Notes: generated from the sequence alone by a model not told the origin. 64,000 nucleotides of DNA from Paenibacillus polygoni (GCF_030263935.1 NZ_CP127162.1:3481501-3545500); one strand, 5' to 3'. Shown: positions 26,704-37,896, counted from the first letter of the stretch. Made by a program: numbers and translations.

Positions 26704-27129
26704 TTAAGATTCGTTTGTTAGTTCCTTACGGACGTTTCGAAGATCCTGCAGTCTTGCATCGTCACGGCGAAAATACTCCACGAGAGTCTCAATACAAGTG
26801 ATGGAATCCCAACTAAGGTGATGCTCAATCCCTTCCACGTCTCTGTATATGTTCTCGTCCTGTACCCCGATAATGGTCAAAAATTCTTCAAGCAGTTCAT
26901 GGCGATCCATTAGTCTTTTTCCGATTTTTTTACCTTTTGGTGTAAGGATGAGGCCTCGATACTTCTCATAGATTAAATATTCGTCTTTATCCAGCTTCTG
27001 TATCATTTTCGTTACTGAGGACGGATGCACTTCGAGTCCTTCCGCAATATCGGATACACGCGCATACCCTTTTTCATCGATCAACTTATAAATTCGCTCC
27101 AAATAGTCTTCCATACTGGGCGTTGGCAT
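26704..27129 (-). CDS. mntR: Manganese-responsive regulator MntR (DtxR family)
   Basis: MntR represses manganese import and activates efflux genes when Mn is high. The 141-residue protein begins [16 protein letters not shown] and has the winged-helix [20 protein letters not shown]. Metal ligands known from the B. subtilis protein are in place: Asp8 (MEDY), Glu11, His77 (RHELLEEF), and the Glu-Gly-Ile-Glu-His-His stretch near 100 ([11 protein letters not shown]). It lacks the C-terminal SH3-like domain of DtxR, as usual for MntR. Confidence 0.95.
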   Translation of the reverse strand: MPTPSMEDYLERIYKLIDEKGYARVSDIAEGLEVHPSSVTKMIQKLDKDEYLIYEKYRGLILTPKGKKIGKRLMDRHELLEEFLTIIGVQDENIYRDVEGIEHHLSWDSITCIETLVEYFRRDDARLQDLRNVRKELTNES

Positions 27130-27330
27130 GTGCCTAACCTCATTTCATTAATGAACTAGCGTCCTTGCGGCCGAGTAAAGTTTGCTCTTGTTATGATACA
27201 TGTTATTGAATAGGATTTGCAAGTCCCTGAAGAGCGTAGCCTCCCCTTCAATACGTAATGTTACCATGCTTAAGAATACAGTTGACCAGGCAAAATACGT
27301 AGTGAATTACAATGTGAGAGGAGCTTTTTC

Positions 27331-28401
27331 ATGCCGACTCAAGTCTTAGAAAGACCTGAACGAAAAGTTAGGCCCACTAAAGCTTTTGTCCCTGATCTTG
27401 TTTATTTTGAACCCAGTTCCCTCGACTATCCCAAAGGACAGCGTATCCTCGAATGGGTAAAAGAAAAAAACATCGAATATCATATGACGACTTCCCACAA
27501 CCGAATTACGAACTTGCCTGGTGAAACAGACCTGGAGAAATATCGAATCGCCAAGCGTACACTCGTTGTTGGTATTCGCAGAACCTTAAAATTTGATCAA
27601 TCCAAGCCATCTGCTGAATATGCAATTCCCATCTCTACTGGCTGTATGGGTCATTGTCATTATTGTTACTTACAAACGACACTCGGCGCCAAACCCTATG
27701 TGCGTGTATATGTGAATACGGATGATATTCTTCTAGCGGCTAAGGACTATATTGAAGAACGCAAACCCGAGATTACCCGATTTGAAGCAGCCTGTACCTC
27801 AGATCCCGTAGGTCTAGAGCATATCACAGGAAACCTAGCCGACCTGATTACCTTTATGGCAAACGAAGAGTTCGGCAGATTACGGTTTGTAACCAAATAC
27901 CACCATGTAGAACCTCTGCTTAACTTGAAGCATGGTGGAAATACTCGTGTTCGATTTAGTGTTAACGCAGATTACGTCATTAAAAATTTTGAACCAAATA
28001 CCTCTCGTTTTGAGGAGAGAATTGAGGCAGCCGGGAAAATTGCTCATGCAGGGTATCCATTAGGGTTTATTATCGCTCCTATTATCTGGCATGAGGGATG
28101 GGAAGAAGGATACGGCGATCTTTTAAAACGGTTAGCGAACACCCTGCCTAAAGATGCTACCAAAGATTTAACTTTTGAAATGATCCAGCATCGTTTCACA
28201 AAGACAGCAAAGAATCTAATTGAACAACGTTATCCAAAATCAAAGCTTGAGATGGATATTGCCAAACGGGAAACTAAATGGGGCAAATATGGGCAATATA
28301 AATATGTATATCCAAAAAACCAACAACAAGCGTTACGCGAATTTATTACAGAACGGATTTTCGAATATTTTCCTGAATCAAAAATCGAGTATTTCACGTA
28401 G
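27331..28401 (+). CDS. splB: Spore photoproduct lyase
   Basis: A radical-SAM enzyme that directly reverses the spore photoproduct (5-thyminyl-5,6-dihydrothymine) during germination. The 356-residue protein has the cluster motif STGCMGHCHYC (Cys 105, 109, 112; CX3CX2C) and an ACTSDPVGLEH motif at about 154-164 whose Cys (about 155) would be the H-atom donor cysteine. AGAGGAG lies before the ATG. A possible but weak sigma-G-like element (GAATA and, about 17 bases on, TACGTA) lies at 27271-27300. It stands alone between mntR and ccdA. Confidence 0.93.
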   Translation: MPTQVLERPERKVRPTKAFVPDLVYFEPSSLDYPKGQRILEWVKEKNIEYHMTTSHNRITNLPGETDLEKYRIAKRTLVVGIRRTLKFDQSKPSAEYAIPISTGCMGHCHYCYLQTTLGAKPYVRVYVNTDDILLAAKDYIEERKPEITRFEAACTSDPVGLEHITGNLADLITFMANEEFGRLRFVTKYHHVEPLLNLKHGGNTRVRFSVNADYVIKNFEPNTSRFEERIEAAGKIAHAGYPLGFIIAPIIWHEGWEEGYGDLLKRLANTLPKDATKDLTFEMIQHRFTKTAKNLIEQRYPKSKLEMDIAKRETKWGKYGQYKYVYPKNQQQALREFITERIFEYFPESKIEYFT

Positions 28402-28426
28402 CACTTATCGTTTATATATAATAAAA

Positions 28427-28475
28427 AGGTGCTTTCCTATAATCCGTCAAAGCAGACGGCTATAGGGAAGCACCT
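28427..28475. terminator. Bidirectional terminator between splB and ccdA
   Basis: Arms AGGTGCTTTCCTATA (from 28427) and TATAGGGAAGCACCT (to 28475) enclose a second small hairpin (CCGTC/GACGG). The minus strand continues TTTTTATT, so it best serves ccdA; splB may use it too. Confidence 0.8.
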
Positions 28476-28498
28476 CTATACATTTAAAACAAATTGAT

Positions 28499-29212
28499 CT
28501 AAATTTTCATCCATTCAGGAGTAATCCGCTGCAGCCAAATGGTGATCTGGATCATTTGATCCGTAAAGAGTAATATCCCCATTAAGATCATGATACTGCC
28601 TCCGACTTTCATTAGAATGCCAGAGTACTTCGTAATCCATCTAGTCGTACCTACAAAGAACGCAAGAACGAAAAATGGGACAGCAAACCCTGCCGTATAT
28701 CCTGTAATTAAACCAATCCACGTGCCCGGCTCAGTCGCAGCAAGAGCTATAATGGCGGCAAGGATGGGTCCTATGCAAGGAGACCAACCTGCAGAAAACC
28801 CAATACCAAAAATAAAAGATCCGAGATATCCCGCCGGTTTCCACTTTATATTCATCTTACGATCCTTCATTAGAAATTGAGGCTGAAAAAGGCCAATTAA
28901 CATCAGTCCCATGACGATGATGAGTACAGCGGATAACATTCGAATCAAATCTTTATACTCGTAAAAAAATTCACCAAAAAGACCTGCTCCAAGTCCCAAA
29001 GTATAGAACACAACAGAAAAACCAAGGATAAAAGCAAGGGTGTGACTTAAGGTTCGTAAACGTATTTCTCTCTTATTTTGTTCATTCTTCAGTTGCTGTA
29101 CAGACAAACCGGTTATGTATGACAAATACGAAGGATACAGCGGCAAGCTGCATGGGGACAGAAACGAAGCTATACCTGCCCCGAAAGCAAGCCACACGTT
29201 TACATCAGGCAT
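28499..29212 (-). CDS. ccdA: Cytochrome c biogenesis membrane protein CcdA
   Basis: CcdA moves reducing power across the membrane to extracytoplasmic thioredoxin-like proteins needed for cytochrome c maturation and spore coat/cortex formation. The 237-residue protein has six predicted helices and the paired redox cysteines in LSPCSLPLYPSYLSYITGL (helix 1) and GWSPCIGPILAAI (helix 4). It is monocistronic between splB and znuB. Confidence 0.9.
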   Translation of the reverse strand: MPDVNVWLAFGAGIASFLSPCSLPLYPSYLSYITGLSVQQLKNEQNKREIRLRTLSHTLAFILGFSVVFYTLGLGAGLFGEFFYEYKDLIRMLSAVLIIVMGLMLIGLFQPQFLMKDRKMNIKWKPAGYLGSFIFGIGFSAGWSPCIGPILAAIIALAATEPGTWIGLITGYTAGFAVPFFVLAFFVGTTRWITKYSGILMKVGGSIMILMGILLFTDQMIQITIWLQRITPEWMKI

Positions 29213-29256
29213 TGAAGGAACGCCTCCTCATGAGTTAGGGATTCGAACAAAATATC

Positions 29257-30060
29257 TTAAGCCCGAACCCCTTTTTTCCCAAGCATAATGACAACTAGCA
29301 ATCCAATTAGCAATAAAACAATGGTTGCTCCTGGTGCCAGATTCCAAATCCCTGCGATCACAAGCCCTGCGATTACAGCAATCTCCGAGATGATAACCGA
29401 TAAAATAATCGAAGCCCGGAAGCTTTTTGCTAGAAGCAAACTAATGGCTACCGGAATTGTTAATAGCGCGGATACGAGGAGCGCCCCAACAATTTTAATC
29501 GCTGTACTGATAACAAGTGCCGTCATAATGGTAAGCAGCATGTTTAGAATTTTTACAGGAAGGCCGGTAACGGCTGCTGCATCTTCTTCAAAACTGAGCA
29601 GGAAAAACTCCTTGTGAAATAAAGCAACCACCAAAATGACGATCGCAGTCACAACACCAACAACCATAAGATCGGTACGATCGAGTGTGTAAATGCTGCC
29701 GAATAAATAACTCATTACATCCGCGTTGTACCCCCTGCCGAGTGTAAAAAATAAGGAAGCTAGTGCTACCCCGCCTGACATAATGATTGCAATAGATAAT
29801 TCCGCGTAACTTTTATAAGCTTTTCGTAATTTCTCAATTCCAAAGGATGCAATTACAGCAAAGACAAGCCCTGCCGCAATCGGATAGACCCCGATCAAGA
29901 AACCAAAAGCCACACCTGCAATCGTAACGTGAGACAACGTATCTCCAATCATGGAGAGTCTGCGCAGTACTAAGAACAAACCAATCAGCGGTGCGGTGAC
30001 TCCAATAAGAATCCCCCCGACTAATGCCCGCTGAAAAAAATCACTCGTTAATATTTCCAA
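29257..30060 (-). CDS. znuB: Zinc ABC importer, permease ZnuB
   Basis: The 267-residue membrane subunit of the zinc importer, with about eight helices, including LRRLSMIGDTLSHVTIAGVA (the metal/ATPase-coupling loop) and DVMSYLFGSIYTLDRTDL. It starts with TTG at 30060, 9 bases after AAAGGAG. It follows znuC by 21 bp. Confidence 0.9.
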   Translation of the reverse strand: MEILTSDFFQRALVGGILIGVTAPLIGLFLVLRRLSMIGDTLSHVTIAGVAFGFLIGVYPIAAGLVFAVIASFGIEKLRKAYKSYAELSIAIIMSGGVALASLFFTLGRGYNADVMSYLFGSIYTLDRTDLMVVGVVTAIVILVVALFHKEFFLLSFEEDAAAVTGLPVKILNMLLTIMTALVISTAIKIVGALLVSALLTIPVAISLLLAKSFRASIILSVIISEIAVIAGLVIAGIWNLAPGATIVLLLIGLLVVIMLGKKGVRA

Positions 30061-30081
30061 TCTTCACGACTCCTTTGACAC

Positions 30082-30831
30082 CTATAACACCGAATGTTGC
30101 AAATCTGTCTGAACACAATTCTCCAGGTCATGGGAATGACGAACATAAAAGTTGATTTTACCGTTCACTTGCTGAGGTTCGTTTCCAAGGTATCCTTTGA
30201 TCATTTCAATATCATGCGATACCATCAGGAATGTCATATGATGATGTTTGTGCATGTGAGTAATCAGTTCAAAGAAACTTGCCTGTGTTTCAGCATCAAT
30301 CCCTACCGTAGGTTCATCTAAAATTAGCAGGTCAGGGTGATTGATCAGCGCCCTAGCCAAAAATGCACGCTGCTGTTGACCTCCGGACAGCTGTCCTATT
30401 CTTTTATCCGCCAAATCCTGGATCCGCATCACTTCAAGAGCATCATCACATTGCTGCTTATGCTTTTTCGTCATTTTGCGGAAAATATGTTTGTTATTAT
30501 AAAGCCCCGAAAGCACCACTTCCCGAACCGTTGCTGGAAAGAGCGGATTAAAAGCATTCTTCTGCGGTACATATCCGATGCGTTCCCAGTCCTTAAATTT
30601 AGCGATGGATTGACCGAACAAACGGATCTCACCATCGCCTGGAGGTAACAACCCGACCAGCATGCGCATGAGCGTCGTTTTTCCCGCTCCATTTGATCCA
30701 ATGACACCAACAAAATCTCTTTCCTTCACTGTGAAGTTCAGATTGTTAATGACCTGCTGCTCACCGTATGAAAAACAGAGATTCTTTATCTCAAGAACCG
30801 GATCATGACATATATTATCAGCCTTTTGCAT
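30082..30831 (-). CDS. znuC: Zinc ABC importer, ATP-binding subunit ZnuC
   Basis: The 249-residue ATPase of the zinc importer. Walker A GSNGAGKTT, signature LSGGQQQR, Walker B LLILDEPTVG and the H-loop VSHDIEM are all present, with the Q-loop VPQKNAFNP. GGAAGG lies before the ATG at 30831. It sits between znuA and znuB in one operon. Confidence 0.93.
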   Translation of the reverse strand: MQKADNICHDPVLEIKNLCFSYGEQQVINNLNFTVKERDFVGVIGSNGAGKTTLMRMLVGLLPPGDGEIRLFGQSIAKFKDWERIGYVPQKNAFNPLFPATVREVVLSGLYNNKHIFRKMTKKHKQQCDDALEVMRIQDLADKRIGQLSGGQQQRAFLARALINHPDLLILDEPTVGIDAETQASFFELITHMHKHHHMTFLMVSHDIEMIKGYLGNEPQQVNGKINFYVRHSHDLENCVQTDLQHSVL

Positions 30832-30889
30832 GGTCTTCCTTCCTTCTTCTTAAGCTAACCTTGATACAGTGATCAAGGTTGATCACATT

Positions 30890-31915
30890 CTATTGTAAAG
30901 CTGTTATGAGATTTTGCAAATTTTTCTCCATTAGCGTGAAATAATTATCTCCATTCTCCAACTGTTCTTTTGTAAGTCCCTCTACCGGGTTAAGAACCAT
31001 GGTTTCTACACCAGCCTCAGATGCAAGAGTTTTTGCCAGTTTATCAGAGACTAACTCTTCAAAGAAAATATAGCGAATTCCTTCTTCTTTCACCAGCTTA
31101 GCAAGTTTCACAATATCTTGTCCTGTTGGTTCTGCATCAGGGGAAAGTCCCATAATTGAATGTTGTGTGAGTCCATAATCACGTGCTAAATATCCAAATG
31201 CCTGGTGAGATACCACAATTTCTTTTTGAGATACCTTAGAAAGTTGTTCTGTAAACTTGGTATCGAGATCTTCTAGTTGTTGTTTAAGTTCACCATAACG
31301 CTCTTCATATCCCGTCTTATGTTCTGGATCGGCTTCGACAAGACTGTTCTTGATGTTCTCTGCCATAACAAGCGCTGACTTTGGACTTACCCAGGTATGA
31401 GGATCAATAGAACCATGATTATGTCCATCGTCTTCATGTTGTTCATTCTCATGTGCATGATCATCATGTTCTTCGCCTTCATGTGTATGCTCTTCTTCTT
31501 CTGAATCGATTAGATGAATGCCTGCACTTACTTCCACTGCTTTCACATTGGAATCTTTATCTAGACCTTTCAGAAAATTAGGAACCCATGCTTCAAGGCC
31601 CGCACCATTATATAAGAACAAACCCGCTTTGGATGTATTCACAATATCTTGACTTCGTGGTGTCCAGTCATGCGGTTCAACACCCGTTGGCAGCAGATTA
31701 ATCACATTAACATCATCTCCGCCGATCGCCTTCGTAAACTCATAAATCGGATAAAAACTAGTAACTACATTAAACTTGTCCTCTGAGATTTTTCCTTGGG
31801 AAGAACTACCCGAATTGCTGCCGCATGCGGATACAATCAGCATCATGATACTGCATAAGGCAACCGTCATAAAAAGCCGTGACCTTTTTGCCGAATTCGT
31901 AAGCCTGTTTTTCAT
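30890..31915 (-). CDS. znuA: Zinc-binding lipoprotein ZnuA
   Basis: The extracytoplasmic receptor (cluster 9, TroA/ZinT fold). A lipobox IVSAC places the lipidated Cys at about residue 31. A His/Glu/Asp-rich loop (about 145-175, EEEHTHEGEEHDDHAHENEQ) is the typical Zn-chaperone loop. Zn ligands lie in EPHDWTPR, DPHTWVSPKS and VVSHQAFGYL. The ATG at 31915 (341 residues) has GGAG 8 bases before; a GTG three codons upstream lies inside that site. It is the first gene of znuACB, directly behind a promoter with a Zur-like operator. Confidence 0.93.
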   Translation of the reverse strand: MKNRLTNSAKRSRLFMTVALCSIMMLIVSACGSNSGSSSQGKISEDKFNVVTSFYPIYEFTKAIGGDDVNVINLLPTGVEPHDWTPRSQDIVNTSKAGLFLYNGAGLEAWVPNFLKGLDKDSNVKAVEVSAGIHLIDSEEEEHTHEGEEHDDHAHENEQHEDDGHNHGSIDPHTWVSPKSALVMAENIKNSLVEADPEHKTGYEERYGELKQQLEDLDTKFTEQLSKVSQKEIVVSHQAFGYLARDYGLTQHSIMGLSPDAEPTGQDIVKLAKLVKEEGIRYIFFEELVSDKLAKTLASEAGVETMVLNPVEGLTKEQLENGDNYFTLMEKNLQNLITALQ

Positions 31916-31956
31916 TTCATCCACTCCATATTTAAAAAGTTTTATTCTGTTTAATC

Positions 31957-31973
31957 GTAATCGTAACGATTAC
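31957..31973. promoter_or_regulatory. Zur-like operator of znuACB
   Basis: A perfect 17-bp palindrome GTAATCGTAACGATTAC (8-1-8) close to the Bacillus Zur box AAATCGTAATNATTACGATTT. It lies just downstream of the -10 (about +5 to +21), so bound Zur would block initiation when zinc is high. Zur is encoded at 34821-35288. Confidence 0.75.
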
Positions 31974-31984
31974 TACTAAATAGT

Positions 31985-32013
31985 AGTATAGGTATCCCTC
32001 ATTTGGATGTCAA
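31985..32013 (-). promoter_or_regulatory. Sigma-A promoter of znuACB
   Basis: TTGACA (32008-32013), a 17-bp spacer and TATACT (31985-31990) on the minus strand, followed 11 bp later by the Zur-like palindrome. Near-consensus. Confidence 0.8.
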
Positions 32014-32027
32014 TACTTTTTCATATG

Positions 32028-32051
32028 GAAAAAGCGTCCCCGAAGGGACGC
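32028..32051 (-). terminator. Terminator downstream of metG
   Basis: Stem GCGTCCC (32034-32040) / GGGACGC (32045-32051) with loop CGAA, followed on the minus strand by TTTTTCC. It insulates the znu promoter from metG read-through. Confidence 0.8.
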
Positions 32052-32142
32052 CTCATCCGCATACCGTACTTTTGAAATGACATATATCCTTCATCCTACG
32101 AGTATGCTCTTTTTCATTTATTTTATAAGCCCTATAAAAAGC

Positions 32143-34182
<2,040 letters not shown>

Positions 34183-34211
34183 TCATTCTGCAAAAAATAC
34201 CAGAAGACAAT

Positions 34212-34510
34212 ACAAAAAGACCCTCATCCCCTATGGGACGAGAGTCTGTTATTCTCACGTGGTACCACCCAAATTCCCTGGATCCTCACGGATCACAGGC
34301 TCAACCGGTTATGTTGTGTCATCAACCGGACCCCATTAACGCTGGAACACGCCACTCCCTTACCTCTTCCTTTGTATACAGAAGACAGCTCGAAAGTGAT
34401 TCCTCCAGGACCATTTTCCAGTGATCCACAGACCGGTTTGCAGCTTCCCCGGCTCTCTGTACTGCAGATGTTAACTGTACTTATCCCTTCATAAGAAAAC
34501 ATATGAATTT
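34212..34510 (-). ncRNA. T-box leader of metG
   Basis: The minus-strand leader carries the T-box core GGGTGGTACCACG (34258-34270), a Stem I-like region (GAGAGCCGGGGAAGCTGCAAACCGG from about 34456 down) and a terminator (34213-34245: GACCCTCATCCC with GGGACGAGAGTC, then TTTTTG). A Met specifier is plausible: ATG at 34412-34414 in GAAAATGGTCC. Uncharged tRNA would stabilise the antiterminator and allow metG transcription. The leader accounts for the gap between metG and yidD. Confidence 0.85.
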
Positions 34511-34516
34511 ATCAAA

Positions 34517-34546
34517 ATAATACTAAACGAACGCAATCCATGTCAA
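34517..34546 (-). promoter_or_regulatory. Promoter of the metG T-box transcript
   Basis: TTGACA (34541-34546), 18-bp spacer, TATTAT (34517-34522) on the minus strand; predicted start about 34510. Confidence 0.75.
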
Positions 34547-34566
34547 GGTTATCCATGCCTATTCGG

Positions 34567-34818
34567 CTATGATGTGGAAGAATCCTGACTTCCTTTTTTG
34601 GGTGGAACCAAATCCACGCCTCCTGGATGAAAGGGATGGCATTTCATTATTCGTTTAGCAGAGAGAAATGAACCTTTTACCGCACCATGAACCTCGATCG
34701 CTTCTAGTGCATAAGCCGAACAAGTCGGATAAAACCGACAACTCGGAGGTTTCAGCGGCGATATAAATTTCCGATAAAATGTTACAGGTGCTTTTGCAAT
34801 TGTACGAGTAACCTTCAT
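34567..34818 (-). CDS. yidD: Membrane protein insertion efficiency factor YidD
   Basis: An 83-residue cysteine-containing protein with the family signature [35 protein letters not shown] (read in parts) and FHPGG. It acts at the membrane near YidC. Start ATG 34818 is 2 bp after the zur stop, so the genes are coupled. Confidence 0.9.
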   Translation of the reverse strand: MKVTRTIAKAPVTFYRKFISPLKPPSCRFYPTCSAYALEAIEVHGAVKGSFLSAKRIMKCHPFHPGGVDLVPPKKGSQDSSTS

Positions 34819-34820
34819 TT

Positions 34821-35288
34821 TTACTGACCCTTTGATGAAGCTTGATTCTGATTAGTCTTCGGCGACACTTTGCCAGATACTTGACAGTCTTTACAATAAC
34901 CAAAGATTTCAAACTTATGCTCCACTACTTGAAATTGATCGGGTGTATCCGTAAGCTGCATTGGACAAAACTCAATTGGAAGCGTCTTCTGACACTGAAG
35001 GCAGATCAGATGATGATGATGATGTCCCGAGCTGCAAGAAGCCTTAAATTTCACTCCATCTTCAAAGATAACTTGTTCAAGTACACCTAGTTCCTGCATG
35101 ACCCTGAGATTTCGATAAACCGTATCAAAACTGAGCCCGCTGTATGTCCGGCCCATATATTCGTATACATCCTTTGGTGACAAATAACCTTCTGTTTCCG
35201 CAAAAAGTCTAGCGAGCGTCTTTCGTTGATCCGTAATACGAAGCCCTTGGCTAGACATGGCTTCTATAATCTGATTCGTTGACAGCAT
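34821..35288 (-). CDS. zur: Fur-family regulator, probably Zur
   Basis: A 155-residue Fur-family repressor with winged helix ([19 protein letters not shown] and [21 protein letters not shown]), the [11 protein letters not shown] dimerisation/metal region and the structural Zn cysteines (CLQCQ and CKDCQ). The CxxC pairs and the five-His run fit Zur rather than Fur or PerR. The znuACB operon with a Zur-like operator is 3 kb away. Start ATG 35288 after GGGAGG. It lies just upstream of yidD. Confidence 0.82.
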   Translation of the reverse strand: MLSTNQIIEAMSSQGLRITDQRKTLARLFAETEGYLSPKDVYEYMGRTYSGLSFDTVYRNLRVMQELGVLEQVIFEDGVKFKASCSSGHHHHHLICLQCQKTLPIEFCPMQLTDTPDQFQVVEHKFEIFGYCKDCQVSGKVSPKTNQNQASSKGQ

Positions 35289-35390
35289 GACTTTTACCCT
35301 CCCGTCATACCAAATCTGTCTATATCTCTATAATGCCTGAAATGGTGTACCACGTCAACGAACATAGAATCCTCTTTTATTGCTGCAGAA

Positions 35391-35425
35391 AAAAGAACTC
35401 TTTATGATCTAAAGAGTCCTTTTTC
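35391..35425. terminator. Terminator downstream of the 760-residue protein gene
   Basis: AAAGAACTCTTT and AAAGAGTCCTTTTT pair around a 7-base loop; T-runs on both sides. Confidence 0.7.
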
Positions 35426-35447
35426 CATCCTGCTATTATGTTAATCC

Positions 35448-37730
35448 TTAATTCTTACTTGGTAATGGTGCTATCAACAGGTTAACGGGAAGGCTGCTTG
35501 CCGGTGCTGCTGTGAGTAAAATTTCTACTTTCCGTTCATACTCTCCCGTACGATATAATACGGCCTGTTCATTAGGAGCTCTGACTGCGCCATCTGTATA
35601 AAGAGGAGTTATCTCTCCATTGACCATGGCGTAACCCGTATACGTGCCTCCTCTTGGATTAAAGGAAATGAGTGTATTAGGCGCAACGCGCTCCAGCGTT
35701 ATTTTATAGAGTACTCCAAAGTTACCGGAATTAGAAGCTTCTACACCGACCATCGGATCTATCCCTGACAGATTCGGATCATCGTTATTATCCCCAATCA
35801 CGAGGCGCTCTGGCTTCTCTCCAAGGCGATCGCTGTAAGTAATCTCCCGGGTTGCATTTGGATAGGTGCCCCGATTATGCACTCCATCCCGGTCCAGAAT
35901 AGGAAGTCGGTACAGTACCTTCAGCGGATCTGAATTTTCATCAATAATCACGACGTTATACTCAATCGGATAATCACAATACACATCAGACAGTAATGAA
36001 ATGATCTCCTGCTGCTTCATGCTTGTTTTGCTCATATCTGTCAAGATTAGCTTGCTTTCGCCTGGTTTTAATGTAGTCGCTGTACGTTTTGAATCATCCT
36101 GCATCGTGGTAAAGTAACGCTCAACCGCTTTTTTCCCAGCTGCTTGTGCGATAGTGCTTGGTCCAGCAAATCCTAGATTTTCTGTACGCAGAATTGCTGT
36201 TGCAGAATTATTGTTTGTCGCTACAACGTACATTTTTACTTTTTTTCCTGTATTATTTTTATGGTGAATTAAGAAACGAGTGTTGCCTACCGCTATATCT
36301 TTATATACGATCCCTTCCTTATACACCGTTTCCGGGCTGTTACTGCGAAGTAAGGTGCTCGGATAGTCCGTATACGAATAATTCACTTTTGCCCACGTAG
36401 GAACAGTCGATCCATCAAAGGAGAATTTATCTCCAATGGGTGTAAATAACTGATTAAACTCGGTTAACGAATAGAGCGTTTCATTCGTAATGATAATCGT
36501 TTTTTGGTAGGTATTAGTTAATCCTTTATTATCCTTTACTGTCAGGCTGATTGTTTTTGGACCTGGTGTGAAAAAGGCAAGTGCATTATTATTCCATTCT
36601 GTTTTCACAATAGCTTCATCATCTGAACTTTGATCTGTGTACGTAATGAGTTCGCCCATTTTATATTCTTCTTTATCCGTTACAAACAAAGCTACTGGCG
36701 GCTGATTAGGACGCAGGACATTGACTGTAAGTGAATAGGGGTCACTCCAAGTACCACTAGAGTCTTGTACATAATATTTAATCGTAAATCTTCCCGGAGC
36801 ATCAAATACGTCTTTTTTTCCTTCCCAACGTTCATTTATGATGGACAGACCTTTTGGAGAAAACCCATCTACTTTGTATGTAACAGCTTGTCCTGCATAC
36901 ACTTCAGAAGGTGATATGCTGAAGCTCGCAATTGGTTTTGTAGATAAATTCATAACAATGCTTTTATTAACTACACTATACTTGATCCCAAGTGCTGCCG
37001 TGATCGCTGTTAGAGGCACCATAAAGGTATTTTGAGTCTGATATGAAGTTCCTTTCATGGTTTTCGTTACACCGTTAACCTTGTATTTATTACTGTTTGT
37101 TTTGAACTTCAGTTCATTATTTCCTTGAATGATGCTCGTTTCTTTCGTGGCTTGGTTATATAAGACCCGGAATCCAACCCGATCAACCAATGCACGAATC
37201 GGTACATAAGATACACCATTTTTTACTTGCAACGGCTGGGGTGCATAATAAGTCACACCGTCTTGGACCATTTTTTTACTATTATAATAGAGGATCAACT
37301 GACTGCTGCTGCTTTGCGGCTGTACCTCTAGAATATCAGGAACTTCTGGAACCACTGGAGATTCAGGAACCACCGGATTTTCTTCTGTTTGAACAGGAGT
37401 CTTCTGATCCTCTGGATTTGATGTAACCTCTTCTACAGTTCCTGTAACCGTTCCTTCTGTGATAACCGTAGTTTCTGTGTCGGCCTCTTCTGTGGCTGTT
37501 TCTTTTGTTCCACTGACCGCATCTTCTTTTGGTTCTGTTACACTTGACCCATCCGTTTTCCCTTCCACTTTCATTTCTTTGTTAGCTGGTGCTTCAAGCC
37601 GTGATTCTTCCTGAATAATCGAACTTGAAACAGGTTCATCCATACTCATTTCTGCGCTTGCCGTGTATGCTGGTACCACTTGTGAAAATAGAGCTAATAT
37701 GGTGAGCATCGTTAATTTCTTGAATTTCAT
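35448..37730 (-). CDS. Large secreted stalk-domain / PKD-like protein of unknown function
   Basis: A 760-residue exported protein. Signal peptide about 1-26 (ending ASA). A Thr/Glu/Pro-rich linker (about 30-135) is low complexity. A copper-amine-oxidase N-domain-like stalk domain (about 140-260, including VSYVPIRALVDRVGFRVLYN and TFMVPLTAITAALGIKYSVV) follows, then two PKD/Ig-like modules (about 270-420: FSISPSEVYAGQAVTYKVDG and VTDKEEYKMGELITYTD), and a 330-residue C-terminal domain I do not recognise (RFLIHHKNNTGKKVKMYVVA). No catalytic motif. It probably acts at the cell surface. Confidence 0.7.
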   Translation of the reverse strand: MKFKKLTMLTILALFSQVVPAYTASAEMSMDEPVSSSIIQEESRLEAPANKEMKVEGKTDGSSVTEPKEDAVSGTKETATEEADTETTVITEGTVTGTVEEVTSNPEDQKTPVQTEENPVVPESPVVPEVPDILEVQPQSSSSQLILYYNSKKMVQDGVTYYAPQPLQVKNGVSYVPIRALVDRVGFRVLYNQATKETSIIQGNNELKFKTNSNKYKVNGVTKTMKGTSYQTQNTFMVPLTAITAALGIKYSVVNKSIVMNLSTKPIASFSISPSEVYAGQAVTYKVDGFSPKGLSIINERWEGKKDVFDAPGRFTIKYYVQDSSGTWSDPYSLTVNVLRPNQPPVALFVTDKEEYKMGELITYTDQSSDDEAIVKTEWNNNALAFFTPGPKTISLTVKDNKGLTNTYQKTIIITNETLYSLTEFNQLFTPIGDKFSFDGSTVPTWAKVNYSYTDYPSTLLRSNSPETVYKEGIVYKDIAVGNTRFLIHHKNNTGKKVKMYVVATNNNSATAILRTENLGFAGPSTIAQAAGKKAVERYFTTMQDDSKRTATTLKPGESKLILTDMSKTSMKQQEIISLLSDVYCDYPIEYNVVIIDENSDPLKVLYRLPILDRDGVHNRGTYPNATREITYSDRLGEKPERLVIGDNNDDPNLSGIDPMVGVEASNSGNFGVLYKITLERVAPNTLISFNPRGGTYTGYAMVNGEITPLYTDGAVRAPNEQAVLYRTGEYERKVEILLTAAPASSLPVNLLIAPLPSKN

Positions 37731-37835
37731 TCTCCGACTCCCTCTGTATCTATTTTGTATATATTCCTTATCATGTCATTCTATTAGACGCACCTAGTCC
37801 TGAAAAGTTGCTCTTTACTTTACGGGAAACAACAA

Positions 37836-37882
37836 AAAACAGCATCCTTTGACAGTTACCTGGCATCAAAGAAATGCTGTTT
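37836..37882 (-). terminator. Terminator of the two-component regulator gene
   Basis: AAACAGCAT (37837-37845) pairs with ATGCTGTTT (37874-37882), extended by TTTGA / TCAAA inside. A T-rich tract follows on the minus strand (TTTTTTGTTG). Confidence 0.7.
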
Positions 37883-37896
37883 ATACGTTTTTTTAC

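Noticed and set aside
35000..35025. Run of ATG/CAT triplets in zur
   Set aside because: It is the codon run for the HHHHH metal-binding segment, not a microsatellite with its own function.
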